From Pseudomonadota bacterium (lineage in GTDB: Bacteria > Pseudomonadota > Gammaproteobacteria > Pseudomonadales > Moraxellaceae): DNA of 53,947 bases. The position numbers and the translations under genes are program-made. The stretch spans positions 1-53,947 of the forward strand of contig JAJZHK010000014.1 of assembly GCA_021804565.1 (NCBI GenBank), given 5' to 3'. How positions within the stretch are numbered: position 1 is the stretch's first letter; each line of letters begins with the position of its first letter. The notes under the pieces are model-generated. The model was not told the DNA's origin. It saw only the letters and a program-made list of their open reading frames with translations, and ran no database searches. Positions 35,984 through 45,315 of the stretch are shown here, in pieces.

Positions 35984-37816
35984 TTAGAAGCGATACTTGC
36001 CTTCCAGGATGTTGCTGTAGATTTCCGCGTCGAGCGGCACGTAGGTGTGGGTTCCTGGCAGGCTGACAAAGAGCCTGTCGCCCTGCACCTGGGCAGGGTC
36101 GTACCCCTGCTTTTTCAGACTGGCTTTTTGATACTTGAAGGTCCCTGTCGTCTCCAGCTGCTGGAGGACGCGGATGAAGACCGGCAAGGCATAGATGGGC
36201 AACTCTTTGCGCAAGTATTCATGCAGCATATGGAAATCGATGTCATCGGCCACCGTGCGCGGGGTGATCGCCGCCATGCCAGCGCGGCCATTGGTGCCGG
36301 GTATTTCAACACCATAGACGACGGCATCGACCAGCTGACCAAACACCCCCATGATATTTTCGACCTCGGTGGTCGAGACATTCTCGCCCTTCCAGCGGAA
36401 GGTGTCGCCGGTGCGATCGACGAACTGGGCATGACGAAAGCCGATGTCACGCAAGAGATCACCGGTATTGAAGTAGCGATCACCTTTGACGAAGACGTCA
36501 TGGAGGATGCAAGCCTCATTTTTGCTGGGGTCGGTATAGCCATCAAAGGGCGTCTTCTCGGTGATTTCCGCGATGAGCAGGCCGACTTCGCCACGGCCCA
36601 CCTTGCGCATAAATCCATCCTTGCCACGGGCCGGTTGTTCCGCATCCTTGTCGTAGGCGACCAAAGCGTAGGGTAGCGGTGAAAAACCCACGGTGTTGTC
36701 GAAGTTGAAGATGTTGGTAAAGCCGATATTGCCTTCGCTGGAGGCATAAAGTTCGAGCACATGGTCGATGCCAAAACGCTGCTTGAAGGGTGTCCAGATG
36801 CCCGGGCGCAGACCATTGCCGATGATTTTGCGGACCTGGTGGTCGCGGTCTGAGGGGTCGGCCGGCAGTTCCATCAAATAGCGGCACAGTTCGCCGACGT
36901 AACCGAAGGAGGTGGCCCGGTATTTACGGATGTCATTCCAGAACTCGCGCGCCGAGAATTTGCGCCGCAGCGCAATGCCGGCAGCACCGGCGATACACGA
37001 GCCCCAGCAGACCACCATGGCGGTGGCGTGATACAGCGGCAGGGTGATGTAGAGAACGTCGTCTGCGTTCAGGCGCAGGCTGCCAAAACCGAAGGCACCA
37101 TAGGCCTTCATCCAGCGGCCGTGGGTAAAAATGGCGGCCTTGGGCATGCCGGTGGTGCCCGAGGTATAGACGTAGAACAGTCCATCCTTGTTGTAGATGT
37201 ACTGCGTGGTGGGAGGATTGAAGACCGGGCAGCGCGCGATGACTTCCTGCAGGTTGATCATGCCTTCCGGTGCCGTACCTGGCTCTGCGTGAACATCCTG
37301 GTCAGCGAACCAGTAGACGCTGTCGCGCGGCAACATCAGGTTGGGATGGACGTCTTCGAAGGCTGAACGCAACTCCTCACCGACGATGGCGGCCACCGGC
37401 TTGACCAGATTGATCGAATGGGTCAGTACCTTGTCACGCTGCGAGGTGTTGACCAGGGCGCTGACGACGCCGATTTTGGCAAGTCCGGTCACCGTGGCGA
37501 GAAGCTCAGGGCGGTTTTCGATGAAGACCGCGACGACATCACCTTTGCCCAGACCTTGGCCGAGGAAGTAGTGGGCGATACGGTTGGCCCACTGATTGAA
37601 CTGGGTGTAGCTGAAACGCTGATCTTTGTAGAGTACGGCGCTTCCATGCGGATTGCTTTGTACAGCTTTTTCCAGGGCCCAGCCGAGGCCGACCGTACGG
37701 GTCGGGTCGTTTTGGGTGCTCAGGCGCAGCCCCTTGATCATGCTGGGCAGGTGGGTCAGAAACTCAGGAACTTTCTTGGCTACTTGGCCGAAGGTGATGA
37801 CGTCGCTATGGCTCAT
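35984..37816 (-). CDS. atuH: Acyl-CoA synthetase AtuH (FATP/FadD6-like)
   Basis: ATP-dependent activation of citronellate-type or long-chain acids to CoA thioesters. It has 610 residues with the AMP-binding signature YVYTSGTTGMPKAA, the ASSEGN motif, and the adenylate motif FNTGDLLRDIGF. It belongs to the very-long-chain/FATP branch. The ATG at 37816 (GGAG upstream) is preferred; the frame runs on to 37867 ahead of any likely transcript start. It is the last gene of the atu run but has its own promoter 70 bases upstream and a 187-base gap from atuG. The AtuH identity is from order; the enzyme class is clear. Confidence 0.88.
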   Translation of the reverse strand: MSHSDVITFGQVAKKVPEFLTHLPSMIKGLRLSTQNDPTRTVGLGWALEKAVQSNPHGSAVLYKDQRFSYTQFNQWANRIAHYFLGQGLGKGDVVAVFIENRPELLATVTGLAKIGVVSALVNTSQRDKVLTHSINLVKPVAAIVGEELRSAFEDVHPNLMLPRDSVYWFADQDVHAEPGTAPEGMINLQEVIARCPVFNPPTTQYIYNKDGLFYVYTSGTTGMPKAAIFTHGRWMKAYGAFGFGSLRLNADDVLYITLPLYHATAMVVCWGSCIAGAAGIALRRKFSAREFWNDIRKYRATSFGYVGELCRYLMELPADPSDRDHQVRKIIGNGLRPGIWTPFKQRFGIDHVLELYASSEGNIGFTNIFNFDNTVGFSPLPYALVAYDKDAEQPARGKDGFMRKVGRGEVGLLIAEITEKTPFDGYTDPSKNEACILHDVFVKGDRYFNTGDLLRDIGFRHAQFVDRTGDTFRWKGENVSTTEVENIMGVFGQLVDAVVYGVEIPGTNGRAGMAAITPRTVADDIDFHMLHEYLRKELPIYALPVFIRVLQQLETTGTFKYQKASLKKQGYDPAQVQGDRLFVSLPGTHTYVPLDAEIYSNILEGKYRF

Positions 37817-37887
37817 AGGTTTATTGTGCTCCAGAAAGTTGCGATCCTGTCGGGGGAAAGACCCCAAGATCTCCTTAAGTTGCCGCT

Positions 37888-37916
37888 AACTTAGCCTTAG
37901 CGAAGTGCTCTGGCAA
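37888..37916 (-). promoter_or_regulatory. Candidate promoter of atuH
   Basis: Reverse strand: -35 TTGCCA (37911-37916), spacer 17, -10 TAAGTT (37888-37893), inside the 187-base gap between atuG and atuH. It would let atuH be expressed apart from the rest of the cluster. Confidence 0.4.
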
Positions 37917-38003
37917 GAGCCAAAAAGGCCTTCCTGGATGTCATCGTGGGCAATCTTGATGGGGATGGTCCTGGTTTTCTTCTCGATGTTCAGGACACCG
38001 CCT

Positions 38004-38831
38004 TCAGTCATCGACATAAAAATCGAGTTGCAGCGGTGCATCGGTGGCCGAGGACCAAGCGTAGGCGCTCATGTCGGTGTGGCCGCTGGCGCGCAGCAGA
38101 TCTTCATCGAGCCAGCAGTGGCCGCTAGTCGGCTGATCGCTTTGCAAGAGACTGAGGGTGGCATCGGCCATGATCTGCGCTGTGCGGCTGCGGGCGAAGA
38201 TGGCTTCACCGCCGAAGCGCTCGATGGCGGCTGTGGCGATGATGGTGCGTGGCCACAAGGTGTTGCAGGCGATGCCCCAGGGTCGCCACTCCTCCGCCAG
38301 ACCGAGGGTCAGCAGGGTCATGCCGTACTTGCTCAGCGTATAAGGAGCGAAGCGGCCCAACCAGTGCGGGGCCAGGTTCAAAGGGGGTGACAAGGACAGC
38401 AGATGGGGATGGCTGGACAAACGTAGCCAGGGCAGGCAAGCCTGGGCCAGCACAAACAGGCCACGGCTGTTGACCGACTGCATGAGGTCAAACTGGCGCA
38501 GGCTGGTGTCTTCGACGCCACCGAGATGGATGGCGCCGGCATTGTGGATGACCAGGTCGATGCCGCCAAAATGCTGTGCCGATTGGGCGACGGCCTGCTG
38601 CAAGGATTCGGCGTCGCGTACGTCGGTACGCAGGCCCAGGGCCTGTCCGCCGAGGGCCTCGATCTCCGCGCAGACACTGGCCAAGGTGCCTTCCTGGTGC
38701 GGCTGCGGCGTCGCACTTTTAGCCGCCAGGGTGATGTGTACGCCGGCCCTGGCGAGCGCCAGCGCGGTCGCCCGGCCGATACCGCGTGTACCGCCGGTCA
38801 TGAACAGGCGTAGACCGCGTAAATCTTTCAT
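38004..38831 (-). CDS. atuG: Short-chain dehydrogenase AtuG
   Basis: A 275-residue SDR related to the HSDL2 group: cofactor motif TGGTRGIGRA, NAG in VIHNAGAIHLGG, and the catalytic pair in YTLSKYG. In Pseudomonas aeruginosa atuG is the seventh gene of the acyclic-terpene cluster; its exact step is not established, and oxidation of a pathway alcohol or hydroxyacyl-CoA is plausible. AGGAGG precedes the ATG. The gene is 24 bases after atuF. Confidence 0.88.
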   Translation of the reverse strand: MKDLRGLRLFMTGGTRGIGRATALALARAGVHITLAAKSATPQPHQEGTLASVCAEIEALGGQALGLRTDVRDAESLQQAVAQSAQHFGGIDLVIHNAGAIHLGGVEDTSLRQFDLMQSVNSRGLFVLAQACLPWLRLSSHPHLLSLSPPLNLAPHWLGRFAPYTLSKYGMTLLTLGLAEEWRPWGIACNTLWPRTIIATAAIERFGGEAIFARSRTAQIMADATLSLLQSDQPTSGHCWLDEDLLRASGHTDMSAYAWSSATDAPLQLDFYVDD

Positions 38832-38855
38832 GCAACCTCCTGCAGGGTGCTTGTC

Positions 38856-40835
38856 TCAGTCTGCTTTTGCTGACGGTGCCGGCAAGGCGTCAATATGGGC
38901 GAGTACTTGTCTTTTCTTGACCTGCTGGCCGATCTTCAGGTCGATACCCTGCAGCCGGCCCGCACAACTGGCCTTGATAGGATGCTCGATCTTCATCGCT
39001 TCCAGCAGCATCAGCGTTTGGCCCGCCTGGACCTGATCCCCATCGGCGACCATCAGGGCGCGTATGGCCCCGTCCATGGGGGCCAGAATCTGTCCTGATT
39101 CGCTGCTGCTCCTGCGCTGCTGGCGTGCATCGCTGAGGCTGGTCAGCGTGACGATGCCCTGCGCGGTATGGAGGTGCAAAACATCCGCGGCACGCGCGTA
39201 AGCGTAGCGTAGCAGCTGCCCATCGAGCAGCACTTCCAGTTCATGTTCATGCCAGCGACGTACCGTGATCTGGAACTCCTGCTCGGCACAGCGCAGATGA
39301 AAGAGTGCCTGCCCAGAACGCTGCCATGTCACACCCAACTCCTGTTCGCCACAGCGCAGGAGTTGGAGCGCCGGATCCGCCCAGGACTGCCGCCAAGCCG
39401 ACGCCTGCGCCGGGGATGCGGACGGGTTGAAGAGCAGGGTGGCCACCGCCAGATCTTCTGCTGTGGCTTGTACCGGTTGCAGGGAGGCCGCCTGCTGCAG
39501 ATGCTCATCGATGAAGCCGGTATGGGTGGCCCCCGCCAGAAAGGCGGGGTGACGCAGGACGTCGAGCAGGAAGCCCTGATTGTGCACGACGCCGAGCAGG
39601 CGCAGGTCTTCCAGCGCATGGCGCAGGCGACGAGCCGCTTGCTGGCGGTCCTCGCCCCAGGTGATGATCTTGGCGAGCATGGGATCGTAGTAAGGACTGA
39701 CCTCACCGCCTTCCAGCAGGCCGTGGTCGATGCGCACATGGGGGCCGGCCACTTCCTGCCAGTGCAGGATGGGTCCGGTCTGTGGCAAAAAGCCCTGGGC
39801 CGGGTCTTCGGCGTAAAGACGCACCTCCATGGCGTGGCCGCGTAGCTGGACCTGCGCCTGGGTCAGGGGCAGGGGATCTCCCGCAGCCACCTTGATCTGC
39901 CAGGCGACCAGGTCAAGACCGGTGACCATTTCAGTGACCGGATGCTCGACCTGCAGCCGGGTGTTCATTTCAAGAAAATAGAAGTGCCCGTCGCTGTCGA
40001 GCAGAAACTCCACCGTTCCTGCACCGACGTACTGACAGGAGCGGGCAGCCCGCACGGCAGCTTCACCCATGGCCGTGCGCAGCTCTGGGGTCATCACCGG
40101 ACAGGGGGACTCTTCAACCACCTTCTGATGGCGTCTTTGGATCGAACAGTCGCGTTCGCCGAGATGGATGACGTGTCCATGGCGATCGGCGAACACCTGT
40201 ATTTCGACATGGCGGGGTCGAATCAGGGCTTTTTCGAGAATCAGCTCATCGCTGCCGAAGGCGTGCATGGCTTCTGAACGCGCCGTATGCAGGCCCTCCA
40301 GCAACTGATCGGCGCTGTCGATGCGCCGCATGCCGCGGCCACCGCCGCCGGCCGAGGCCTTGACCATGATCGGATAGCCTATGCCGGCTGCCGCTGCGAG
40401 CAGACTGGCATCGTCCTGACGCTCACCTTCATAGCCGGGGATGCACGGCACCCCGGCGGCGAGCATGGCCAGTTTGGATAAGCGCTTGCTGCCCATCAGT
40501 TCGATGGCCTCGACATCGGGGCCGATGAAAGTTAGACCGGCCTCCTGGCAGGCGCGCGCAAAATCGGCGTTTTCTGAAAGAAAGCCATAGCCTGGGTGGA
40601 TGGCCTCGGCGCCACTGCGGCGAGCTGCGGCGAGGAGGGCCGCGCTATGCAAATACGAGGCGTGGACTTCAGAAGCGCCCAGGTGGACGGCTTCGTCCGC
40701 CAGCTGGACATGCCGTGCATGGCGATCGGCGTCACTGAAAACGGCGACCGTACGGTAGCCCAGCTCACGGGCCGTTTTGAGAACACGGCAGGCGATTTCA
40801 CCGCGGTTGGCGATCAGTATCTTGTAAAAACTCAT
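38856..40835 (-). CDS. atuF: Geranyl-CoA carboxylase alpha (biotin) subunit
   Basis: Biotin-dependent half of geranyl-CoA carboxylase. From the ATG at 40835 it has 659 residues: biotin carboxylase domain (about 1-445) with ILIANRGEIACRV, the ATP-grasp loop KASAGGGGRGMR and EMNTRLQVEHPVTE, a linking BT domain, and a C-terminal biotinyl domain with the biotin lysine K615 in EAMKIEH. The ATG at 40844 touches the ribosome-binding sequence, so the internal one is preferred. Methylcrotonyl-CoA carboxylase alpha is very similar; the neighbours decide the call. Confidence 0.9.
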   Translation of the reverse strand: MSFYKILIANRGEIACRVLKTARELGYRTVAVFSDADRHARHVQLADEAVHLGASEVHASYLHSAALLAAARRSGAEAIHPGYGFLSENADFARACQEAGLTFIGPDVEAIELMGSKRLSKLAMLAAGVPCIPGYEGERQDDASLLAAAAGIGYPIMVKASAGGGGRGMRRIDSADQLLEGLHTARSEAMHAFGSDELILEKALIRPRHVEIQVFADRHGHVIHLGERDCSIQRRHQKVVEESPCPVMTPELRTAMGEAAVRAARSCQYVGAGTVEFLLDSDGHFYFLEMNTRLQVEHPVTEMVTGLDLVAWQIKVAAGDPLPLTQAQVQLRGHAMEVRLYAEDPAQGFLPQTGPILHWQEVAGPHVRIDHGLLEGGEVSPYYDPMLAKIITWGEDRQQAARRLRHALEDLRLLGVVHNQGFLLDVLRHPAFLAGATHTGFIDEHLQQAASLQPVQATAEDLAVATLLFNPSASPAQASAWRQSWADPALQLLRCGEQELGVTWQRSGQALFHLRCAEQEFQITVRRWHEHELEVLLDGQLLRYAYARAADVLHLHTAQGIVTLTSLSDARQQRRSSSESGQILAPMDGAIRALMVADGDQVQAGQTLMLLEAMKIEHPIKASCAGRLQGIDLKIGQQVKKRQVLAHIDALPAPSAKAD

Positions 40836-40847
40836 GCTCGGCATCCC

Positions 40848-41648
40848 TTAGAGCGCCCATTGGGGGCGGCGTTTCTGCATGAAAGCCAGACCACCTTCCA
40901 TGCCGTCAGCGCTTTGTACGGCCTGAGAAAACAAGCTGGCAGCGTGGTCGAGATAGGCGTCCAGGTCGGTGTCCATGCGCTGTAGCAAGGCTTTGGTCTG
41001 CCGGTTGGCTTGTGGCGCGCACAGATGCAGGTGCTCGAGGGCCTGCGCAAGGGCCTGCTCAAGGGCCTCAGCATCGGCCAGGACCTCGTGCACCAGGCCC
41101 AGGCGGCAGGCTTCCTGGGCGCCAAAGCGCAGGCCAAAAAGCGCCAGTCGGCGGGTGGCGCTGGCGCCTATGCGTTGTCGCAGGAAGGGCGCTATCTGTG
41201 CGGGCAGCAGGCCGAGGCGGGTCTCGGGGAGACCAAACTGTGCCTCTTGATGCGCCAGGGCCAGATCCGAGATGGCGGCAAGCCCCATGCCGCCACCGAG
41301 AACGGCGCCTTCGAGGACAACGATCACGACCGCTGGACACCGGCTGGCCTCCTGCAGGAGGTGACCAAAAGCGCGGTTCATCGCCGCGTAAGGATCGCCC
41401 GCTGCAGTCGCCGCTTGTTGCCGCGCCTGCAGCATGTCCTGGACATCGCCGCCGGCGCAGAAGTGCCCTCCCTGGCCGCGCAGGACAACGCCTCGGAGCC
41501 CTTCCTGGCCGGCTTGGGCCAAGGCCAGGCGCAGTTCTTCCACCATGCGCAGGCTCATCGCATTGCGTTGCTCAGGTCGTGCCAGCTCGATCGTGAGTAT
41601 CGAGCGGGCATGATCCATGGACAGCTTCAAGGTCGAGACGGCGCTCAT
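40848..41648 (-). CDS. atuE: Isohexenylglutaconyl-CoA hydratase AtuE
   Basis: A 266-residue crotonase-fold enzyme. The oxyanion-hole segments are GGHFCAGGDVQDM and VLEGAVLGGGMGL, and the catalytic-acid region is FGLPETRLGLLP. In the atu pathway it hydrates isohexenylglutaconyl-CoA after carboxylation. Its start overlaps the atuD stop by four bases. Confidence 0.88.
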   Translation of the reverse strand: MSAVSTLKLSMDHARSILTIELARPEQRNAMSLRMVEELRLALAQAGQEGLRGVVLRGQGGHFCAGGDVQDMLQARQQAATAAGDPYAAMNRAFGHLLQEASRCPAVVIVVLEGAVLGGGMGLAAISDLALAHQEAQFGLPETRLGLLPAQIAPFLRQRIGASATRRLALFGLRFGAQEACRLGLVHEVLADAEALEQALAQALEHLHLCAPQANRQTKALLQRMDTDLDAYLDHAASLFSQAVQSADGMEGGLAFMQKRRPQWAL

Positions 41649-42817
41649 GCTGAGGTATCCTTTTTGGCACGTTTAGGCAGAATGTCCATCAGCTTGCAGA
41701 TGATGCCGAGCATGACCTCGTCGGCGCCCCCACCGATGGAGACCAGACGGCCGTCACGATAGGCGCGGCTGACCGGATGATCCCAGGTAAAGCCCATGCC
41801 GCCGAAGTATTGCAGGCAGCCATCGGTGACTTCACGCATCAGCCGGCCGGCCTTGAGCTTGGCCATCGAGGCCAGGCGGGTGATGTCTTCGCCGGCGATG
41901 TGGGCGGCCGTCGCCTGGTAGATGAGCGCGCGCAGACACTCAATCTCGGTCTGCAGTTCGGCGATGCGAAAGTGCACGACCTGGTTGTCGATGAGCGCCT
42001 GGCCGAACGTCTGGCGTTGGCGGCAATAGTCGATGGTATGTTCGATGACCCTGCTCATGCCCCCCAAGGCATTTGCCGCCCCCCACAGACGCTCTTCCTG
42101 GAATTGCATCATCTGCAGCATGAAGCCCATGCCTTCGGCACCGATGCGATAGCTTTGCGGCACGCGCACCTCGTCGAAGAAGACCTGTGCGGTGTCCGAG
42201 GAGCGCATCCCGAGTTTGTCGATTTTCGGCGAAAAGCTGACGCCAGGGGTGTGACGGGGCACCACGATCAGGGATTTGTTGAAGTGAGGTTTGCCTTCAC
42301 CGGTGTTGGCCAGCACACAGAAAAAGTCGGCCTGCGTCGAGTTGGTGATCCACATCTTGCTGCCCTGGATGACGTAGTCATCGCCTTCCTTGCGGGCCGC
42401 GGTTTTGATCGCGGCCACGTCTGAGCCGGCATGGGGCTCGGAGACGGCGATGGCGGCGACCATCTCGCCACGTATGGCCGGGACGAGGAATTGCTGCCGC
42501 AGTTCATCACTGCCAAAGCGCGCCAGGGCCGGGGTGGCCATATCGGTTTGCACCCCGATCGCCAGGGGAACGCCACCACAGCCAGCGCGTCCCAGCTCTT
42601 CGGCGACGACGATATTGTAGGAATAGTCCAGGCCCAGGCCACCAAACTCGACCGGCTTGCAGATGCCGAGCAAGCCCAGTTGTCCCAGCTTGGCGAACAG
42701 CTCGTGGGCGGGAAAGGCCCCGGCCGCTTCCCAGCTGGCGATGTGCGGCTCGATTTCCTTGCTCACAAATTCGCGCGTCGTGCGACGCAGTGCTTCATGT
42801 TCGGGGGTGATCAGCAT
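41645..42817 (-). CDS. atuD: Citronellyl-CoA dehydrogenase AtuD
   Basis: A 390-residue flavin acyl-CoA dehydrogenase that introduces the 2,3 double bond to give cis-geranyl-CoA. Motifs: AVSEPHAGSDVA, WITNSTQADFF, DKLGMRSSDTAQV, and YFGGMGFTWDHPVSRAYRD. There is GGG instead of the YEG glutamate near the C-terminus; the base is probably the glutamate in MQFQEERLW, as in isovaleryl-CoA-type enzymes. The ATG at 42817 has AAGGAG upstream. It is 13 bases after atuC. Confidence 0.9.
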   Translation of the reverse strand: MLITPEHEALRRTTREFVSKEIEPHIASWEAAGAFPAHELFAKLGQLGLLGICKPVEFGGLGLDYSYNIVVAEELGRAGCGGVPLAIGVQTDMATPALARFGSDELRQQFLVPAIRGEMVAAIAVSEPHAGSDVAAIKTAARKEGDDYVIQGSKMWITNSTQADFFCVLANTGEGKPHFNKSLIVVPRHTPGVSFSPKIDKLGMRSSDTAQVFFDEVRVPQSYRIGAEGMGFMLQMMQFQEERLWGAANALGGMSRVIEHTIDYCRQRQTFGQALIDNQVVHFRIAELQTEIECLRALIYQATAAHIAGEDITRLASMAKLKAGRLMREVTDGCLQYFGGMGFTWDHPVSRAYRDGRLVSIGGGADEVMLGIICKLMDILPKRAKKDTSA

Positions 42818-42830
42818 CGCGTGGTTCTCC

Positions 42831-44447
42831 TTAGAAGCGGGCAACGCCAAAGCTGTTGTCCTGGGTTGATCGCCGACCTGCCTCAGCGATGATATCCAGC
42901 ACCATGATCAGGATCTGACGGGTGTCGCGCGGGTCGATGATGCCGTCATCGTGCAGGCGGGCGGTGTTGAACAAGGCGGTGGATTGGGCGTCGAGTTGCT
43001 GGGTGGCGCTCATCTCGATGAGATCGAGCATCTTCGGATCAGCTTCCATCCCGGCCTTGCGCTGCTTGGCTTCGCTGACCTGACGCAAAACCTTGCCTGC
43101 CTGGGCGCCTCCCATCACGGCGGTACGGCTGTTGGGCCAGGCAAAAATAAAGTGCGGATCCAGTCCCCGGCCGCACATGGCGTAATTGCCGGCACCGTAG
43201 GAACCACCGACGACGATGGAGATTTTGGCGACGCGGGCGTTGGCGACGGCCTGGATCATTTTCGAGCCGTGCTTGATGATGCCGAGACGCTCGGACTCGG
43301 TGCCGACCATGAAGCCGGTGGTGTTGTGCACAAAGATCAGCGGCCTTTGCGTTTGGTCACAGAGCTGGATGAACTGCGCCGCCTTGGCGGCGCCTTGCGC
43401 GGTGATCGGGCCGTTGTTGCCGATGTAGCCGCAGGTATGACCGGCGATGCGCAAAAAACCGCAAACCGTCTGGTCATCGTACTCCTGCTTGAAGTCGAGA
43501 AAGGCTGAGCCGTCGGCGATACGCGCGACGATTTCGCGTGTGTCGTAAGGGGTGCGCGCCTCGGCAGGTACCACACCGAGCAGGTCCTCGCTGTCATAGA
43601 GGGGCTCGCTGTAGGTCCTGGCCGGGGCCGCCGGCAGGTGTTCATTCCAACCCAGGGCGGCGACGATATCACGTGCCTGGGCGATGGCGTCGGCGTCATT
43701 CTCCGCCAGGTACTCGGCTGTTCCAGCGACGCTGGCGTGCATTTGCGCGCCACCCAGCTCTTCTTCGCTGGCCACCTCGCCGGTGGCGGCCAGCAGGAGC
43801 GGCGGACCGGCGAGAAACATGGCGCTGCGCTTGCGAACCACGATAACGTAGTCCGAAAGGCCCGGTTGATAGGCCCCACCGGCCGTGGCATTGCCGTGCA
43901 CGATGGTGATCTGCGGCAAACCGGCCGCCGACAGCCGTGCCTGGTTGGCAAAAGCCCGTGCTCCCTGGACAAAGATCTCGGCGGCGTAGTTGAGGTTGGC
44001 GCCGCCACTTTCCGAGAGAACGATCATCGGCAATTTGTTTTGTCGTGCAATTTCCTGCAAGCGCAGGGTCTTTTGCAGGCCTGCCGGTGTGATCGTGCCG
44101 CCTTTGATCGCGCTGTTGTTGGCGCTGACCAAGCAACGCACGCCACGCACCCAGCCGATGCCGGCGATGATGCCACCGCCTGCTTCCGAGCCGTCTTTGT
44201 CGTCGTGCATCATGTAGCCGGCGAGGGGGCATAACTCCAGAAACGGAGAGCCCGCATCGAGCAGCCGCTGTATGCGTTCATGCGGCAACAGTTTGTTCTG
44301 CCGGGCAAAGCGTTCGCGCTGGCTTTCGGCCTTGTCGCGGACGGTCTGCCTGACTTTTTGCACTTCCGCCAGGGCCTGCAACATCGCTGAGCGATTGTGT
44401 GCAAAGGCCTCACTGCTGCTGCTGATTTCACTGTCGAGTGCGCGCAT
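42831..44447 (-). CDS. atuC: Geranyl-CoA carboxylase beta (carboxyltransferase) subunit
   Basis: Transfers the carboxyl group from biotin to cis-geranyl-CoA. It has 538 residues with the two carboxyltransferase halves; motifs include GGGIIAGIGWV, ESGGANL, NATAGGAYQPGLSDY, FLAGPPLLLAATGE and GGSYGAGNYAMCGRG. The stretch after SGGANL reads NYAAEIFVQGARAFANQA, lacking the longer DEVFPDREHFGRIF segment of methylcrotonyl-CoA carboxylases as I recall it, which favours the larger geranyl substrate. The ATG at 44447 comes one base after the atuB stop with AAGGAAG upstream; the frame extending to 44558 overlaps atuB. Confidence 0.92.
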   Translation of the reverse strand: MRALDSEISSSSEAFAHNRSAMLQALAEVQKVRQTVRDKAESQRERFARQNKLLPHERIQRLLDAGSPFLELCPLAGYMMHDDKDGSEAGGGIIAGIGWVRGVRCLVSANNSAIKGGTITPAGLQKTLRLQEIARQNKLPMIVLSESGGANLNYAAEIFVQGARAFANQARLSAAGLPQITIVHGNATAGGAYQPGLSDYVIVVRKRSAMFLAGPPLLLAATGEVASEEELGGAQMHASVAGTAEYLAENDADAIAQARDIVAALGWNEHLPAAPARTYSEPLYDSEDLLGVVPAEARTPYDTREIVARIADGSAFLDFKQEYDDQTVCGFLRIAGHTCGYIGNNGPITAQGAAKAAQFIQLCDQTQRPLIFVHNTTGFMVGTESERLGIIKHGSKMIQAVANARVAKISIVVGGSYGAGNYAMCGRGLDPHFIFAWPNSRTAVMGGAQAGKVLRQVSEAKQRKAGMEADPKMLDLIEMSATQQLDAQSTALFNTARLHDDGIIDPRDTRQILIMVLDIIAEAGRRSTQDNSFGVARF

Positions 44448-44448
44448 C

Positions 44449-45315
44449 TCATTCTTCCTTGAGGACATCGGGCACACTGGCGCGATGAAAACCTTGATAG
44501 GCAACGCTGCGCTCATGATCGGCAAGCTCCCAGATACGGGAACCCAGCGAGGCGGCACCGTCGATACGTAAAGTCACGCCGGAGATGAAGGCGCTGGCTT
44601 CACAGAGCAGGAAGCAGACCGCGGCGCTGACTTCGGACTCCTCACCCATGCGCTTGAGCGGTACTTTTGATTTGAGGGTGGGGATGATGGCTTTCATGGC
44701 GCCACCGTAGCTGTCCATGCCTGAGGACATGATCCAGCCGGGTGCCACGGCATTGACGCGGACACCCGCCTGCGCCCATTCGACCGCTGCTGTCTTGGTC
44801 AGGTTGTCGACCCCGGCGCGGGCTGCCCCGGAGTGGGCCATCCCCGGCATGCCACCCCACATGTCGGCGGTCATGTTGACGATGGCGCCGCCATGGTCGC
44901 GCATGCACTGGGTATAGACTTCACGCATCATCAGAAACGTGCCGCTGAGGTTGTTGCGTACGACGGCATCGAAGCCTTTGCCAGAGATCAGCTCCATGGG
45001 TGCGGGGAACTGGCCTCCGGCATTATTGAACAAACCCTTGATGGGGCCGTGCTGCGTGACGATCTGCTGGATGCAGTGGCGCACCTGATCTTCATCGCGG
45101 ATATCCAGGCTGAGGCTGTCGACCCGGCCACCATCTTCGCGTATCTCGGCGCAGACCTGGTCGAGCTTGGCCTGGGTACGGCCGACGATGATGACATGAG
45201 CGCCCAGTGCCGCCAGTTCGTGCGCTGTGCAGCGGCCTATGCCACTGCCACCACCACTGACGAGCACGCGTTGGTTCTGAAAAAGCTGAGGGTGAAAGAC
45301 CGAGCGGTAACTCAT
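44449..45315 (-). CDS. atuB: Short-chain dehydrogenase AtuB lacking the YxxxK pair
   Basis: A 288-residue SDR with the cofactor motif SGGGSGIGR and NNAGG. Where classical SDRs have YxxxK, it reads HSGAARAGVDNLTK, so tyrosine and lysine are replaced by His and Arg-type residues. The same pattern occurs in SDRs acting on acyl-CoA. AtuB is proposed to oxidise citronellol or citronellal, but this active site would also fit a dienoyl-CoA-reductase-like role. It overlaps atuA by four bases. Confidence 0.85.
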   Translation of the reverse strand: MSYRSVFHPQLFQNQRVLVSGGGSGIGRCTAHELAALGAHVIIVGRTQAKLDQVCAEIREDGGRVDSLSLDIRDEDQVRHCIQQIVTQHGPIKGLFNNAGGQFPAPMELISGKGFDAVVRNNLSGTFLMMREVYTQCMRDHGGAIVNMTADMWGGMPGMAHSGAARAGVDNLTKTAAVEWAQAGVRVNAVAPGWIMSSGMDSYGGAMKAIIPTLKSKVPLKRMGEESEVSAAVCFLLCEASAFISGVTLRIDGAASLGSRIWELADHERSVAYQGFHRASVPDVLKEE

